Source of the DNA: Miltoncostaeales bacterium | Lineage (GTDB): Bacteria > Actinomycetota > Thermoleophilia > Miltoncostaeales > Miltoncostaeaceae | NCBI GenBank assembly: GCA_030829765.1 | Contig: JAUROO010000064.1 | Location: 1 to 27,944, forward strand | Reading direction: 5' to 3' | DNA: 27,944 bases | Shown here: piece after piece, positions 18,897 through 26,481 of the stretch | Position numbering within the stretch: position 1 is the first letter of the stretch | How the letters are laid out: the number at the start of each line of letters is the position of its first letter | Translations under genes and position numbers: made by a program | Notes under the pieces: generated by a model | What the model saw: the letters and a program-made list of their open reading frames with translations, nothing else | The model's database searches: none | What the model was told of the DNA's origin: nothing

Positions 18897-19633
18897 TGCC
18901 CGATGAGATCCGCCGTCGCGGGCGCATCACCACGCGCGGCCCCGGAGCCGAGCGGGTGCGCGATGCCGACCTGTCACTGCTCGGTGGTCCCGAGCCCGAC
19001 TTCGTCTCGACCGACCCGTGGCGGTCGCTTCGTATCCTCGCCGAGTTCGTCGAGGGATTCGACCTGCTGGCCCGCGTGGGACCCGCGGTATCGGTGTTCG
19101 GGTCTGCCCGCACCGCGCCCGACGACCCCGACTACGCGGCCGCCGTGGAAATCGGCCGGCTGCTGGTCCGCGAGGGACGCGCGGTGATCACCGGTGGGGG
19201 CCCGGGCCTGATGGAGGCCGCCAACAAGGGGGCCGCCGACGCCGGGGGTCTCTCCGTGGGGCTGAACATCGAGCTTCCCCACGAACAGGGCCGGAACCCC
19301 TACGTGAACCTGGGCGTGGACTTCCGGTACTTCTTCGTGCGCAAGACGATGTTCGTGAAGTACTCCGAGGCGTTCATCGTGATGCCGGGAGGGTTCGGAA
19401 CGCTGGATGAGCTGTTCGAGGCGCTGGTGCTCATCCAGACCGGCAAGGTGCGTGACTTCCCGCTGGTGCTGTACCGCAGCGCGCACTGGCAGGGTCTCCT
19501 CGACTGGCTGCGCACCACGACGCTGGGCGAGGGATGGGTGGACGCCGCCGACCTCGATCGCATCCGGATGGCGGACACGCCGGAGGAGGTCGTGCACCAC
19601 GCCTGCGGGGGCGACACCTCGCCCCCCGGCTAG
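18896..19633 (+). CDS. LOG family protein (TIGR00730)
   Basis: 245-residue Rossmann-fold protein of the LOG/lysine-decarboxylase-like family. Motifs are GGGPGLMEAANKGA (residues 100-113) and PGGFGTLDE (164-172), which bind and hydrolyse nucleotide 5'-monophosphates; characterised members release cytokinin-type bases from their ribotides. The longer N-terminus and the FRYFFVRK segment fit the type II-like subgroup. GTG at 18893 and ATG at 18896 are both possible; the ATG has the better distance (7 bases) from GGGGGAGG and overlaps the photolyase stop by one base. It is the last gene of the overlapping set. Confidence 0.88.
   Translation: MPDEIRRRGRITTRGPGAERVRDADLSLLGGPEPDFVSTDPWRSLRILAEFVEGFDLLARVGPAVSVFGSARTAPDDPDYAAAVEIGRLLVREGRAVITGGGPGLMEAANKGAADAGGLSVGLNIELPHEQGRNPYVNLGVDFRYFFVRKTMFVKYSEAFIVMPGGFGTLDELFEALVLIQTGKVRDFPLVLYRSAHWQGLLDWLRTTTLGEGWVDAADLDRIRMADTPEEVVHHACGGDTSPPG
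19607..19626 (+). terminator. Hairpin at the end of the LOG gene
   Basis: GGGGGCGA (19607-19614) and TCGCCCCC (19619-19626) form an 8-bp perfect stem around CACC. It lies within the last codons, ending five bases before the TAG stop, and may terminate the five-gene operon. There is no T-tract. Confidence 0.35.
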
Positions 19634-19692
19634 CCCATTCCCATTCCGGTGGTGCGTTGCGGGCGCGCACCCCCCGGCAGAAAATCGCCGGA

Positions 19693-20370
19693 ATGGCACA
19701 GCCGGCCGCTCGAGACACCGATCTCCTCCCCGTATCCGCGGCGGCGCGCCTTCTCGGCGTGAGCGTGTCGTCGCTGCGCGCGTGGGCTGCCGCGGGGCGC
19801 GTGCCCCATGAGCGCACACCGGGCGGGCACCGGCGATTCGACCGCGCGGTCCTGCGTGAATGGATGGAGGCGCGCGGAGCACGCGTGCCCGAGCACGATC
19901 CATCCCACCCCGTGCACCTGGTGCCGGGTCGGATCACGCCCCGGCCACGCGCCGCCGCCGCCATCGATCGGGCCGCTCCACGGATTGCGGACGAGGCCGC
20001 GGAACTCGTCACCGACGGACGTCCCCGCTCAGTACGGATGTCGGGAGCGCTCCGCGCACGCCTGCTCGAGCAGGCGGAGACGCTGGCCCGTGCACTTGCG
20101 ACGGGTGACCTGGCCCCGTGCATCCGCGAGGCCGAGTGGCGCGCCTACCGCGACGGCGCCGCGGACGTGCCCGCCGCGCGGCCCATGGGCGAGGCCCGCG
20201 CCCTGGCCCGGGCCGTGGAGCGCGCGGCCGCCACCGCGGGGCTGGATGACGACGACCTGGCGACGTGCCGCGAAGCCCTCGACCGGCTCACAGCGCATGC
20301 CGCTGCGGGACTGGCCGCAGGTCGGCGATCTCGCCGCTCGGCCGGGAATGGACACCGCCATGCCGCGTGA
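19693..20370 (+). CDS. BldC/MerR-like DNA-binding protein with helical C-terminal domain (copy 1)
   Basis: 225 residues. The N-terminal winged helix-turn-helix (about 11-58: LLPVSAAARLLGVSVSSLRAW then GRVPHERTPGGHRRF) is typical of BldC, MerR and excisionase-like proteins. After a Pro/Arg-rich linker, residues 95-215 form an Ala/Arg/Glu-rich all-helical domain that I cannot assign; it may bind a ligand or mediate oligomers. The next gene is a diverged paralogue. No Shine-Dalgarno sequence is seen before the ATG at 19693; the 59 bases upstream hold a weak CCGGC/GCCGG inverted repeat around an A-rich loop. Confidence 0.8.
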   Translation: MAQPAARDTDLLPVSAAARLLGVSVSSLRAWAAAGRVPHERTPGGHRRFDRAVLREWMEARGARVPEHDPSHPVHLVPGRITPRPRAAAAIDRAAPRIADEAAELVTDGRPRSVRMSGALRARLLEQAETLARALATGDLAPCIREAEWRAYRDGAADVPAARPMGEARALARAVERAAATAGLDDDDLATCREALDRLTAHAAAGLAAGRRSRRSAGNGHRHAA

Positions 20371-20380
20371 GGCGCCGGGC

Positions 20381-20956
20381 ATGGCGGGAGCCGACTGGCT
20401 GCCGATCTCGGAGGCGGCGCGTGCGCTGGGCGTGAGCCCCAGCACCCTGCGCGGCTGGGCGGCCGGGGGGCGGGTGCCCCACGTGCGCACCGCCGGTGGC
20501 CACCGGCGGTTCCACCGCGCCGTACTGGCCGAGTGGGTGGCCGGCCGACCACCGGCAGCCCGTTCCCGGGCCGAGCGCAGCACGCACATCGCAGTGGCGC
20601 CACAGGCGGCCGACGCGCTGGCCCGGGGCGCCCAGGGCATCGATGGCGCCGGCGATGGCGATTCACGCCAGTGGCTGCACGAGGTGGCCCGGGCCCTCGC
20701 CAGCGGGCAGCTGGGCGGCGCGCTGGAGCGGGCGGGGGCACATGGGCGCGCGCACGGCGCGCGCGGGGCATCCGCCATGCAGGCGGTGGCGGACATGGTG
20801 GCGATCGAGCGCCGCGTGGATGCCCTGCTGGCCAGCCCGGATCACCGGGTACCCCGCTCCGAGCGCGACCACGCGGTCGCGGTCATCCACCGGCTGGAAG
20901 CGCGGCTGCTGGACGGGTGGGCGTCCACGACGCCCGACGGCGCGCCCGGTACCTAG
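20381..20956 (+). CDS. BldC/MerR-like DNA-binding protein (copy 2)
   Basis: 191 residues with the same architecture as the upstream gene: helix-turn-helix with WLPISEAARALGVSPSTLRGW and GRVPHVRTAGGHRRF, then a variable linker and a helical domain whose VARALASGQL segment aligns with LARALATGDL of copy 1. The ATG at 20381 is chosen because TGAGG lies 8 bases upstream and the N-terminus then matches copy 1; ATGs at 20360 and 20348 are also in frame. The start lies 11 bases after the upstream stop, so the pair is probably one operon. Its TAG interlocks with the stop of the convergent metallophosphatase gene. Confidence 0.78.
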   Translation: MAGADWLPISEAARALGVSPSTLRGWAAGGRVPHVRTAGGHRRFHRAVLAEWVAGRPPAARSRAERSTHIAVAPQAADALARGAQGIDGAGDGDSRQWLHEVARALASGQLGGALERAGAHGRAHGARGASAMQAVADMVAIERRVDALLASPDHRVPRSERDHAVAVIHRLEARLLDGWASTTPDGAPGT

Positions 20957-21795
20957 TCCGGAACGGGGGCCCGCACGGGCACGCGGACGTCCTCCAGCGT
21001 GCTGCCGTTGCGCCGGACGGCGCGCACGCGCAGGGAGTCGCCGGAGGCATCCACCTCGAGGAAGTGGTGCTCGGCCGTGCACGTGCGGAGGCCGGGGGCC
21101 CGCCGCACGCAGGGGTAGAGCCCGGCGCCACCGCCACCGGTGACCACGTAGGTGACCCCCCCCGTCACCATGCGCTCATAGGCATGGTTGTGGCCGCTCA
21201 GCACCAGCGACACGCCGTGGCGGCGGAACAGCGGCACCATCAGGCGCTGCTGGGTGCGGCTGGGGGCGTGCAGCCCGGCGGTGTACGGCGGCTGGTGGAT
21301 GGACACGATGCGCACCGGCTCGGTGGCACGGACGAGGGTGGTGCGGAGGAACCGCAGTTGGGCGCGGGATGACGGGTTGTTGCCATCGAGCACGATCACC
21401 CGCACCGGCCCGCGGGCGAACGAGTACCAGCGGCGCGGGCTGGAGAGCCGGGTGGCGGTGGAGCGCCCGCCCAGGTCATGGTTGCCCCACGTGGCGCGCC
21501 AGGGGATTCCTGCCCGCAGCAGGCATGCCTCGGGACGGTCGAAGTTCGCGCGGGTGGCCCGTCCATCGGGTGAGTAGAAGTTGTCGCCCGTCGTCAGGAT
21601 GAAATCGGCGGACCGCACCGCGTGGCTGCGGCACATGCGCCGGCTGATGGCGGCCTGCGCGGCGGTGCCTGCGCCCCAGTCGCCCTTCACCAGCATGCGC
21701 ACGGCATCCGGCGACTGCGCCGTGGCCGCCGTGGGGGCAACTGCTGCGGCGACGATCGCGGCTCCGAGGACAGCAGGGCGCATCATCCGGCGCAT
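20953..21795 (-). CDS. Secreted metallophosphatase (purple acid phosphatase-like)
   Basis: 280 residues with a signal peptide ending near PTAATAQS. The calcineurin-like metal motifs appear in order: GDWG, TGDNFY, GNHD, then SIHQPPY and GHNHAYERM, which together supply the two-metal ligands. The layout resembles type 5 / purple acid phosphatases. It should hydrolyse phosphate esters outside the membrane; the substrate is unknown. Three ATGs lie close together (21795, 21786, 21783); the first is used. The gene starts 16 bases after the small membrane protein gene and has no promoter hexamer of its own, so it is probably co-transcribed with it. Confidence 0.88.
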   Translation of the reverse strand: MRRMMRPAVLGAAIVAAAVAPTAATAQSPDAVRMLVKGDWGAGTAAQAAISRRMCRSHAVRSADFILTTGDNFYSPDGRATRANFDRPEACLLRAGIPWRATWGNHDLGGRSTATRLSSPRRWYSFARGPVRVIVLDGNNPSSRAQLRFLRTTLVRATEPVRIVSIHQPPYTAGLHAPSRTQQRLMVPLFRRHGVSLVLSGHNHAYERMVTGGVTYVVTGGGGAGLYPCVRRAPGLRTCTAEHHFLEVDASGDSLRVRAVRRNGSTLEDVRVPVRAPVPD

Positions 21796-21811
21796 GCTGG
21801 CACGGGTGGCC

Positions 21812-22018
21812 TCAGGCGGCGTGGCCCGGTGTTCCGTCCGACGACGCCCGTGCGCGCAGGCGCGCACGGGCGTCGTCGATGGATTGGGCGACCTGGGCGG
21901 GGTCCGGTGCCTGCGCCGAGAGCGCGCGCACCGGACGCGCCGGCCTGCGGGCCGCGAAGGCGGCGGCACCGGCGGCGCCCGCGGACACGAGCGAGGCGAT
22001 GCCGAGGAAGGTGCGCAT
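21812..22018 (-). CDS. Small single-pass membrane protein, 68 residues
   Basis: The N-terminus MRTFLGIASLVSAGAAGAAAFAARR is a probable membrane anchor or uncleaved signal, followed by a polar tail rich in Ala, Arg and Asp. No family is recognised. The ATG at 22018 is fixed by TAGAAT ending 8 bases upstream. The last 25 codons overlap a very stable hairpin. It precedes the secreted metallophosphatase gene by 16 bases on the same strand. Confidence 0.65.
   Translation of the reverse strand: MRTFLGIASLVSAGAAGAAAFAARRPARPVRALSAQAPDPAQVAQSIDDARARLRARASSDGTPGHAA
21840..21877 (-). other. 17-bp perfect hairpin inside the small membrane protein gene
   Basis: Bases 21840-21856 pair perfectly with 21861-21877 around a four-base loop. 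In the minus-strand mRNA this lies in the 3' part of the coding sequence, about 45 bases before the start of the metallophosphatase gene. It could slow ribosomes or attenuate transcription between the two genes. Confidence 0.6.
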
Positions 22019-22026
22019 GGGGCCGG

Positions 22027-22032
22027 ATTCTA
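22027..22032 (-). promoter_or_regulatory. -10-like TAGAAT, leaderless small membrane protein gene
   Basis: TAGAAT on the minus strand ends 8 bases before the ATG at 22018. It probably also drives the metallophosphatase gene. Confidence 0.55.
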
Positions 22033-22104
22033 CGGCCGGCATCCGCTGTCACGGTGCGGCGTGCACGGCGCCACACCCCGTCCCGAACCGGATCGTCGCG
22101 CTGT

Positions 22105-22110
22105 TATAGT
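22105..22110 (+). promoter_or_regulatory. -10 element TATAGT for the rpsF operon
   Basis: TATAGT is the best -10 match in the window. Transcription should start near 22117 and give a leader of about 90 bases before the Shine-Dalgarno-led rpsF start. The -35 region is weak. Confidence 0.6.
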
Positions 22111-22116
22111 CTCCCG

Positions 22117-22207
22117 CCCTGCCGCGGCCGGGAAGGGCCTTTCCATGGGCCCTGCCCTTCTGCGCGCGACCCGATGGACACCTGAGACCGACACCGGAGG
22201 CCCGGCG
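22117..22207 (+). promoter_or_regulatory. rpsF 5' leader with possible hairpin
   Basis: The leader contains AGGGCC and GGCCCT that can pair around TTTCCAT, a three-codon minimal ORF (ATG GAC ACC TGA) at 22174-22185, and GGAGG at 22196-22200. Many bacteria regulate rpsF through S6:S18 binding to the leader. Whether this leader does so cannot be told here, and rpsR is not in the operon. Confidence 0.35.
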
Positions 22208-22618
22208 ATCACCCCGTACCAGATCATGATGATCCTCAGCACCGAGGCGGATGGCGAGAAGCACGCCGAGGCCATCTCGCGGGTGCGCTCCCTGGTCGAG
22301 GACGCCGGCGGCACGGTGGACGACGTCGCCGAGTGGGGCCGTAGGGCCATCGCCTACCCGGTGCAGAAGCAGTCCGATGGCGTATACGTGATCATCACGT
22401 GCCAGACCACCCCCGAGGCCATCGACGAGATCGGTCGCGTGATGGCCATCAGCAAGGATGTGGTGCTGCGCGCCATGCCCTTCCGCCTCAGCGAGGCCGA
22501 ACTGGCCACCGTGCAGGCCAACGGCGTGCCCGAGCCCGTGGACGAGCGCCCCGAGCGCGAGGAGCGCCCCCGTGGCGGTCGTCGCGGCGGTGGTGGCGGC
22601 CGCAGGCGCGACCGCTAG
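22208..22618 (+). CDS. rpsF: 30S ribosomal protein bS6
   Basis: 136 residues counted from ATC at 22208. The sequence ITPYQIMMILSTEAD aligns position by position with the N-terminus of bS6 proteins (M-x-x-Y-E-I), and AWGRR-type motifs follow as AEWGRRAIAYPVQKQSDGVYVIITC. The tail is basic and Gly/Arg-rich (RGGRRGGGGGRRRDR). GGAGG lies 7 bases before the ATC. An in-frame ATG at 22145, with GGAAGGG 7 bases upstream, would add 21 residues unlike any bS6 N-terminus I know; ATG at 22229 would remove the first beta strand. ATC is therefore the likely initiator. It is first in the operon with ssb, rplI and dnaB. Confidence 0.93.
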   Translation: MTPYQIMMILSTEADGEKHAEAISRVRSLVEDAGGTVDDVAEWGRRAIAYPVQKQSDGVYVIITCQTTPEAIDEIGRVMAISKDVVLRAMPFRLSEAELATVQANGVPEPVDERPEREERPRGGRRGGGGGRRRDR

Positions 22619-22648
22619 CGACCCGACGAACGACGCCGAGGAGCCACC

Positions 22649-23119
22649 GTGCCCGCCGACCTGAACCGCGTGACCCTGATCGGTCGCCTTACCCGTGACC
22701 CGGAGCTGCGTCACACGCGCGCGGGCGACGCCATCGCGTCCCTGCGCGTGGCGGTGAACGGCCGCGCGCGCGACGAGGGCGGCCAGTGGGTGGACAAGCC
22801 GAATTTCTTCGACGTCAGCGTTTTCGGTCGCCAGGCGGAGACCGTGGCCAACTACATGGCGAAGGGCCGTCGCATCGGAATCGACGGCCGCCTGCAGTGG
22901 CGCGAATGGGAGGCGCAGGACGGCACCAAGCGCCAGAGCGTGGACGTGGTGGCGAACGACGTGTTCTTCCTCGATTCCCGTGGCGATGGCGACGGCGGAG
23001 GCGGCGGTTGGTCGTCGCAGGCCGCGCCGGCGAGCCCGGGTGGCGACCTTCCGGTCGACACCAGCGACCTCTCCTCACCCGCCCCGGCGCCCGTCGGGGA
23101 CGACGACATCCCGTTCTAG
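22649..23119 (+). CDS. ssb: Single-stranded DNA-binding protein
   Basis: 156 residues. The N-terminal OB fold starts MPADLNRVTLIGRLTRDPELR, includes FFDVSVFGRQAETVANYMAKGRRIGIDGRLQWREWE, and ends near residue 110. A Gly/Ser/Pro-rich linker leads to the acidic tip DDDIPF that recruits replication and repair proteins. GAGGAG lies 5 bases before the GTG start. It lies between rpsF and rplI, the usual location. Confidence 0.96.
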   Translation: MPADLNRVTLIGRLTRDPELRHTRAGDAIASLRVAVNGRARDEGGQWVDKPNFFDVSVFGRQAETVANYMAKGRRIGIDGRLQWREWEAQDGTKRQSVDVVANDVFFLDSRGDGDGGGGGWSSQAAPASPGGDLPVDTSDLSSPAPAPVGDDDIPF

Positions 23120-23129
23120 GAAGCAGCTG

Positions 23130-23585
23130 ATGCAGGCAATCCTCATCGAAGACATCAAGGGCCTCGGCGAGGCCGGCGCCGTGGTCAACGTGGCCCGCGG
23201 CTACATGCGCAACTACCTCGAGCCGCGCCGGCTCGCGGAGGTTGCCACCCCGGCACGCATCGCGGAGGTGCAGCGCACCCAGGAGCAGCGCGCGGCCGCC
23301 CGGGCCAAGAAGCTGACCGAGGACCGCGAGCTGGTGGACCTGCTGGGCCGCACCATCCTCACGCTGAAGGCGAAGGCCGGCGGCGATGGCCGCCTGTTCG
23401 GCTCGATCACCTCGGCGGATGTCTCGGAGGCCATCCACGAGGCCCGCGAGGTGCGGATTGACCGTCGCCACATCACGGTGGACCCGCCCATCCGCTCGAC
23501 GGGCACGTATGTGGTGCCCGTGGACCTGGGCGAGGCGGGCACTGCCGAGGTGAAGACGATCGTCTCCCCGCTGCTCGACGAGTGA
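23130..23585 (+). CDS. rplI: 50S ribosomal protein bL9
   Basis: 151 residues. The N-terminal RNA-binding domain (MQAILIEDIKGLGEAGAVVNVARGYMRNYL) is joined by a long Arg/Ala/Glu-rich helix to the C-terminal domain (LFGSITSADVSEAI). AGGA overlapping the ssb stop serves as Shine-Dalgarno sequence. Only 10 bases separate it from ssb, so rpsR, normally between these genes, is absent. Its TGA overlaps the GTG of dnaB. Confidence 0.96.
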   Translation: MQAILIEDIKGLGEAGAVVNVARGYMRNYLEPRRLAEVATPARIAEVQRTQEQRAAARAKKLTEDRELVDLLGRTILTLKAKAGGDGRLFGSITSADVSEAIHEAREVRIDRRHITVDPPIRSTGTYVVPVDLGEAGTAEVKTIVSPLLDE

Positions 23586-24991
23586 GTTCCGACGCCGGAG
23601 CGGTCGCGCGCCGTGACGCGGCGCCTGTCGCCCCGGCGCCCGGCGGGCACATCGCCCCGCCGCAGAACCAGGAGGCCGAGCACCTGCTGCTGGCCTCGCT
23701 GATCGACGGGCCGCAGAACAACATCGCCGAGGCCATGGCCCTGGTGACCCTCGACGACTTCTACCGCGAGGGCAGCCGGCGGATCTTCAACGCCATCACC
23801 GAGCTGTTCGCGGTGGGCGAGCCCATCGAGCCGATCACGGTCATCGAGCAGCTCACGAAGACCGGCGACCTGGACATGGCCGGCGGGCGGGACGCCGTGC
23901 TGGACCTGATGACCACGCCGTACATCTCGGCGTCGTACCGGGCCTATGCCGAAATCGTGCGGGACACCGCCACCCAGCGGCGCCTGCTGCAGGTGGGGCA
24001 GGAGATCGAGACCCTCGTGGCCGAGCGCGAGGGTGAGACGACCGACATGGTGCAGCGGGCAGAGGACCTCATCTACGACCTCACGCAGAAGCGCACCCGC
24101 GGCGACTTCGTGGGCACCGACGCCCTGGTGATGAGCAGCATGGAGCGGCTGGTGGCCGCCAGCGAGCACGGCTCCGAGGTGACCGGCCTGCCGACGGGCT
24201 TCGAGGACCTGGACCGGCTGACGGGGGGCTTCCGGCCATCGAACCTGGTGGTGGTGGCCGCCCGGCCATCGATGGGCAAGACGGCGCTGGCCCTGTGCGT
24301 GGGTGAGCACGTGGCCCTCACCGAGGGCAAGCCCGTGGCCATCTTCAGCCTCGAGATGAGCGGCGAGGAACTGACCCAGCGCATGCTGTGCTCGGTGGCA
24401 ATGGTGGACGCCTCGCGCATGCGCAGCGGACGTCTGTCCGCCGATGACTGGCCACGCGTGAGCCAGGCGGCGGACCGGCTGTCGAAGGCGCCGATCTTCA
24501 TCGACGACTCCGAGGGCATGACCGTGACGGAGATGCGCACGAAGGCGCGCCGGCTGAAGGCCCGTGCGGGGGACCTGGGGCTGATCATCGTCGACTACAT
24601 CCAGCTGATGGAGGGCGCTCCCAACCTGAGGCGCCGTGACGAGAACCGCGTGCAGGAACTCTCGGCGATCTCGCGCGGCCTCAAGATGATGGCCCGCGAC
24701 CTGGACGTGCCGATGATCGTCGTGTCGCAGCTGAACCGGTCACCCGATGCGCGCAATGACAAGCGTCCGATGCTGTCGGACCTGCGCGAGTCCGGCGCCA
24801 TCGAGCAGGACGCCGACATGGTGCTGCTGATCTACCGTGACGATTACTACGAGCCCGATAGCGAGAGCAAGGGTATCGCCGAGGTCAACGTGGCCAAGCA
24901 CCGAAACGGTCCGACTGACCGCGTGAAGCTGGCCTTCATGGGGACCTACGCCAAGTTCGCGAGCCTGGCCTCGGACCACGACGGCAGGTAA
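23582..24991 (+). CDS. dnaB: Replicative DNA helicase DnaB
   Basis: 469-residue hexameric helicase. The N-terminal domain (PPQNQEAEHLLLASLID) is followed by a RecA-like ATPase with Walker A ARPSMGKTAL at about residue 230, FSLEMSGEELTQRM, Walker B LGLIIVDYIQLM, and the DLRESGAIEQDADMVLLIYR and KHRNGPTDRVKLAF segments. No intein interrupts the Walker A or later insertion sites used in many actinobacterial DnaB proteins. The GTG overlaps the rplI stop as GTGA and lacks its own Shine-Dalgarno sequence, so translation is probably coupled. Confidence 0.96.
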   Translation: MSSDAGAVARRDAAPVAPAPGGHIAPPQNQEAEHLLLASLIDGPQNNIAEAMALVTLDDFYREGSRRIFNAITELFAVGEPIEPITVIEQLTKTGDLDMAGGRDAVLDLMTTPYISASYRAYAEIVRDTATQRRLLQVGQEIETLVAEREGETTDMVQRAEDLIYDLTQKRTRGDFVGTDALVMSSMERLVAASEHGSEVTGLPTGFEDLDRLTGGFRPSNLVVVAARPSMGKTALALCVGEHVALTEGKPVAIFSLEMSGEELTQRMLCSVAMVDASRMRSGRLSADDWPRVSQAADRLSKAPIFIDDSEGMTVTEMRTKARRLKARAGDLGLIIVDYIQLMEGAPNLRRRDENRVQELSAISRGLKMMARDLDVPMIVVSQLNRSPDARNDKRPMLSDLRESGAIEQDADMVLLIYRDDYYEPDSESKGIAEVNVAKHRNGPTDRVKLAFMGTYAKFASLASDHDGR

Positions 24992-25028
24992 CGCGCCTCC
25001 CCGCAGGTGCAGCGCGCGGTCCGTCCGG

Positions 25029-25050
25029 TGCCTGCCCGAAAAGACAGGCA
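25029..25050 (+). terminator. Weak hairpin downstream of dnaB
   Basis: TGCCTG (25029-25034) and CAGGCA (25045-25050) can pair around a ten-base A-rich loop. It lies in the 146-base gap between dnaB and the first LuxR-type gene; the rest of that gap shows no clear promoter. Confidence 0.3.
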
Positions 25051-25137
25051 GCCCCCGGTCCCACGGTCGTTTCGCCCTGATGCGCAACGCGCTTCACTTC
25101 GGTGTGCATTCCTTTCGACCAGCCCGGAGGATCCCCG

Positions 25138-25791
25138 ATGACCAGCACCGTGCCCCCCACCCAGGCAACGACCGGGCTGCGGACCGACCAGCTCATCCGC
25201 GTGGCGATCGTCGATGAGTTCCCCGGGCATGTGGTGGGCATTGCGCAGGCCATCGACCGCTCTCCATCGCTGGAGGTGGTCGCGACCGCGTCGAGCGGCG
25301 CGGCGCTGCTGCAGCGGATCACGGAGACGACTCCCGACGTGGTCATCATCGAGCCATGGATGAGATCAGGGGACGGCGTGTCGTGTATCAGCCGGATCGC
25401 GCAGGAGCACCCGGAGATCACGATCATCGCGCTATCGCGCATGTGGGACGACGACCACTCATCCGAGAGCCGCATAGCCGGCGCGGCCGCGCACCTGCCC
25501 AAGGAGACGGACCTCGAGGACCTGCCGGCGCTGATCCGCCAGGTGGTGGCCGGCGCCGAGGTACGGCCTGCGGCGCAGGGCACGACCTCGCGGTCGTCAC
25601 TGCTCACCGAGCGCGAGCGCGAGGTGCTGCGCCTGGCCGCTCGCGGACAGTCCAATGCCGACATCGCGCACACGCTGTTCGTGACCGAGCAGACGGTGAA
25701 ATTCCACCTCTCGAACATCTACCGCAAGCTGGGCGTGCATAACCGGACAGAGGCCAGCCACCGGGCCGCCCAGGCGGGCATGCTCGGCTAG
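25138..25791 (+). CDS. LuxR-type regulator with atypical (Glu) receiver, copy 1
   Basis: 217 residues in NarL/FixJ order: receiver-like domain (about 20-138) and LuxR helix-turn-helix (about 155-215: LLTEREREVLRLAARGQSNADIA then TEQTVKFHLSNIYRKLGVHNRTEA). The receiver keeps the first acidic pair (Asp26-Glu27), Ser100 and Lys122, but the phospho-acceptor position is Glu72 (VVIIEPWM) in place of Asp. It therefore cannot be phosphorylated normally and may mimic the phosphorylated state or act through another signal. GGAGG lies 7 bases before the ATG at 25138. The next gene is a paralogue with the same change. No histidine kinase is nearby. Confidence 0.88.
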   Translation: MTSTVPPTQATTGLRTDQLIRVAIVDEFPGHVVGIAQAIDRSPSLEVVATASSGAALLQRITETTPDVVIIEPWMRSGDGVSCISRIAQEHPEITIIALSRMWDDDHSSESRIAGAAAHLPKETDLEDLPALIRQVVAGAEVRPAAQGTTSRSSLLTEREREVLRLAARGQSNADIAHTLFVTEQTVKFHLSNIYRKLGVHNRTEASHRAAQAGMLG

Positions 25792-25847
25792 GTGGGGGTT
25801 ACCCCTCCGATCAGCGTCCCGGCAGACGCCAAGCCCCTCGTGGGCGG

Positions 25848-25853
25848 TAACTT
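25848..25853 (+). promoter_or_regulatory. -10-like TAACTT before LuxR copy 2
   Basis: TAACTT lies 28 bases before the ATG at 25882, leaving a short leader that holds the GGAG Shine-Dalgarno sequence. Copy 2 could thus be transcribed separately from copy 1. Confidence 0.35.
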
Positions 25854-25881
25854 CTCCCCCGATCCCCCCGGGAGCAGACGC

Positions 25882-26481
25882 ATGAAGCCGATCGGAGTCG
25901 CACTGCTGGATGAGTACCCGCTGTGGGTCTCAGCCCTGGCAGACCTGGCCGGCCGCGATCCGTCACTGCGCGTGGACGTGACGGCGTCGAGCGGCGAGGA
26001 ACTGGTCGCACGGTGGCAGGAGAGGCCGTGCCCGATCGTGATCGCCGAGCCATGGCTCCGCAGCGATGATGGGCTTGATGCCATCAGGACGATCCTCGGG
26101 ATCGACCCGGCCGTGACGGTCATCGCGTTCTCGCGCGTCTGGGACAATGGGCATGTGCAGCAGTTGCTCGACCTCGGCGCACGGGCCTATGTGCCCAAGT
26201 CCACGCCCATCGACCAGTTGCCCGGCATCATCGGGACTGCGCGCCAGGGCCTCATGACGGCGCCCATGCGTGCAGCGGGTGGGAGCGCATCGGGGCTGAC
26301 CCCACGCGAGATCGAGGTCCTCCGACTCGTCAGCCTCGGGGAGGGCAACGATGCCATCGCGCGCGCCCTGCGCATCACCGAGCGGACCGTCAAGTTCCAC
26401 CTGCAGAACGCGTACCGGAAGCTCGGAGCACGCAACCGCACCGAGGCGGCCGCGCTGGCGCGCCGCGAGGGCGTGATCTGA
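25882..26481 (+). CDS. LuxR-type regulator with atypical (Glu) receiver, copy 2
   Basis: 199 residues, paralogue of the upstream gene. The receiver-like domain has Asp10-Glu11, Ser84 and Lys106, and again Glu56 instead of the phospho-acceptor Asp (VIAEPWLRSDDG, compare IIEPWMRSGDG in copy 1). The LuxR domain (about 138-198) reads GLTPREIEVLRLVSLGEGNDAIA and TERTVKFHLQNAYRKLGARNRTEA. GGAG lies 7 bases before the ATG at 25882; the ORF is open to 25792 but without a ribosome site there. Its TGA overlaps the ATG of the PAS gene by one base. Confidence 0.88.
   Translation: MKPIGVALLDEYPLWVSALADLAGRDPSLRVDVTASSGEELVARWQERPCPIVIAEPWLRSDDGLDAIRTILGIDPAVTVIAFSRVWDNGHVQQLLDLGARAYVPKSTPIDQLPGIIGTARQGLMTAPMRAAGGSASGLTPREIEVLRLVSLGEGNDAIARALRITERTVKFHLQNAYRKLGARNRTEAAALARREGVI

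Noticed and set aside
23582..24991. Intein in DnaB
   Set aside because: Helicase motifs are contiguous and the length is normal, so no intein is present.
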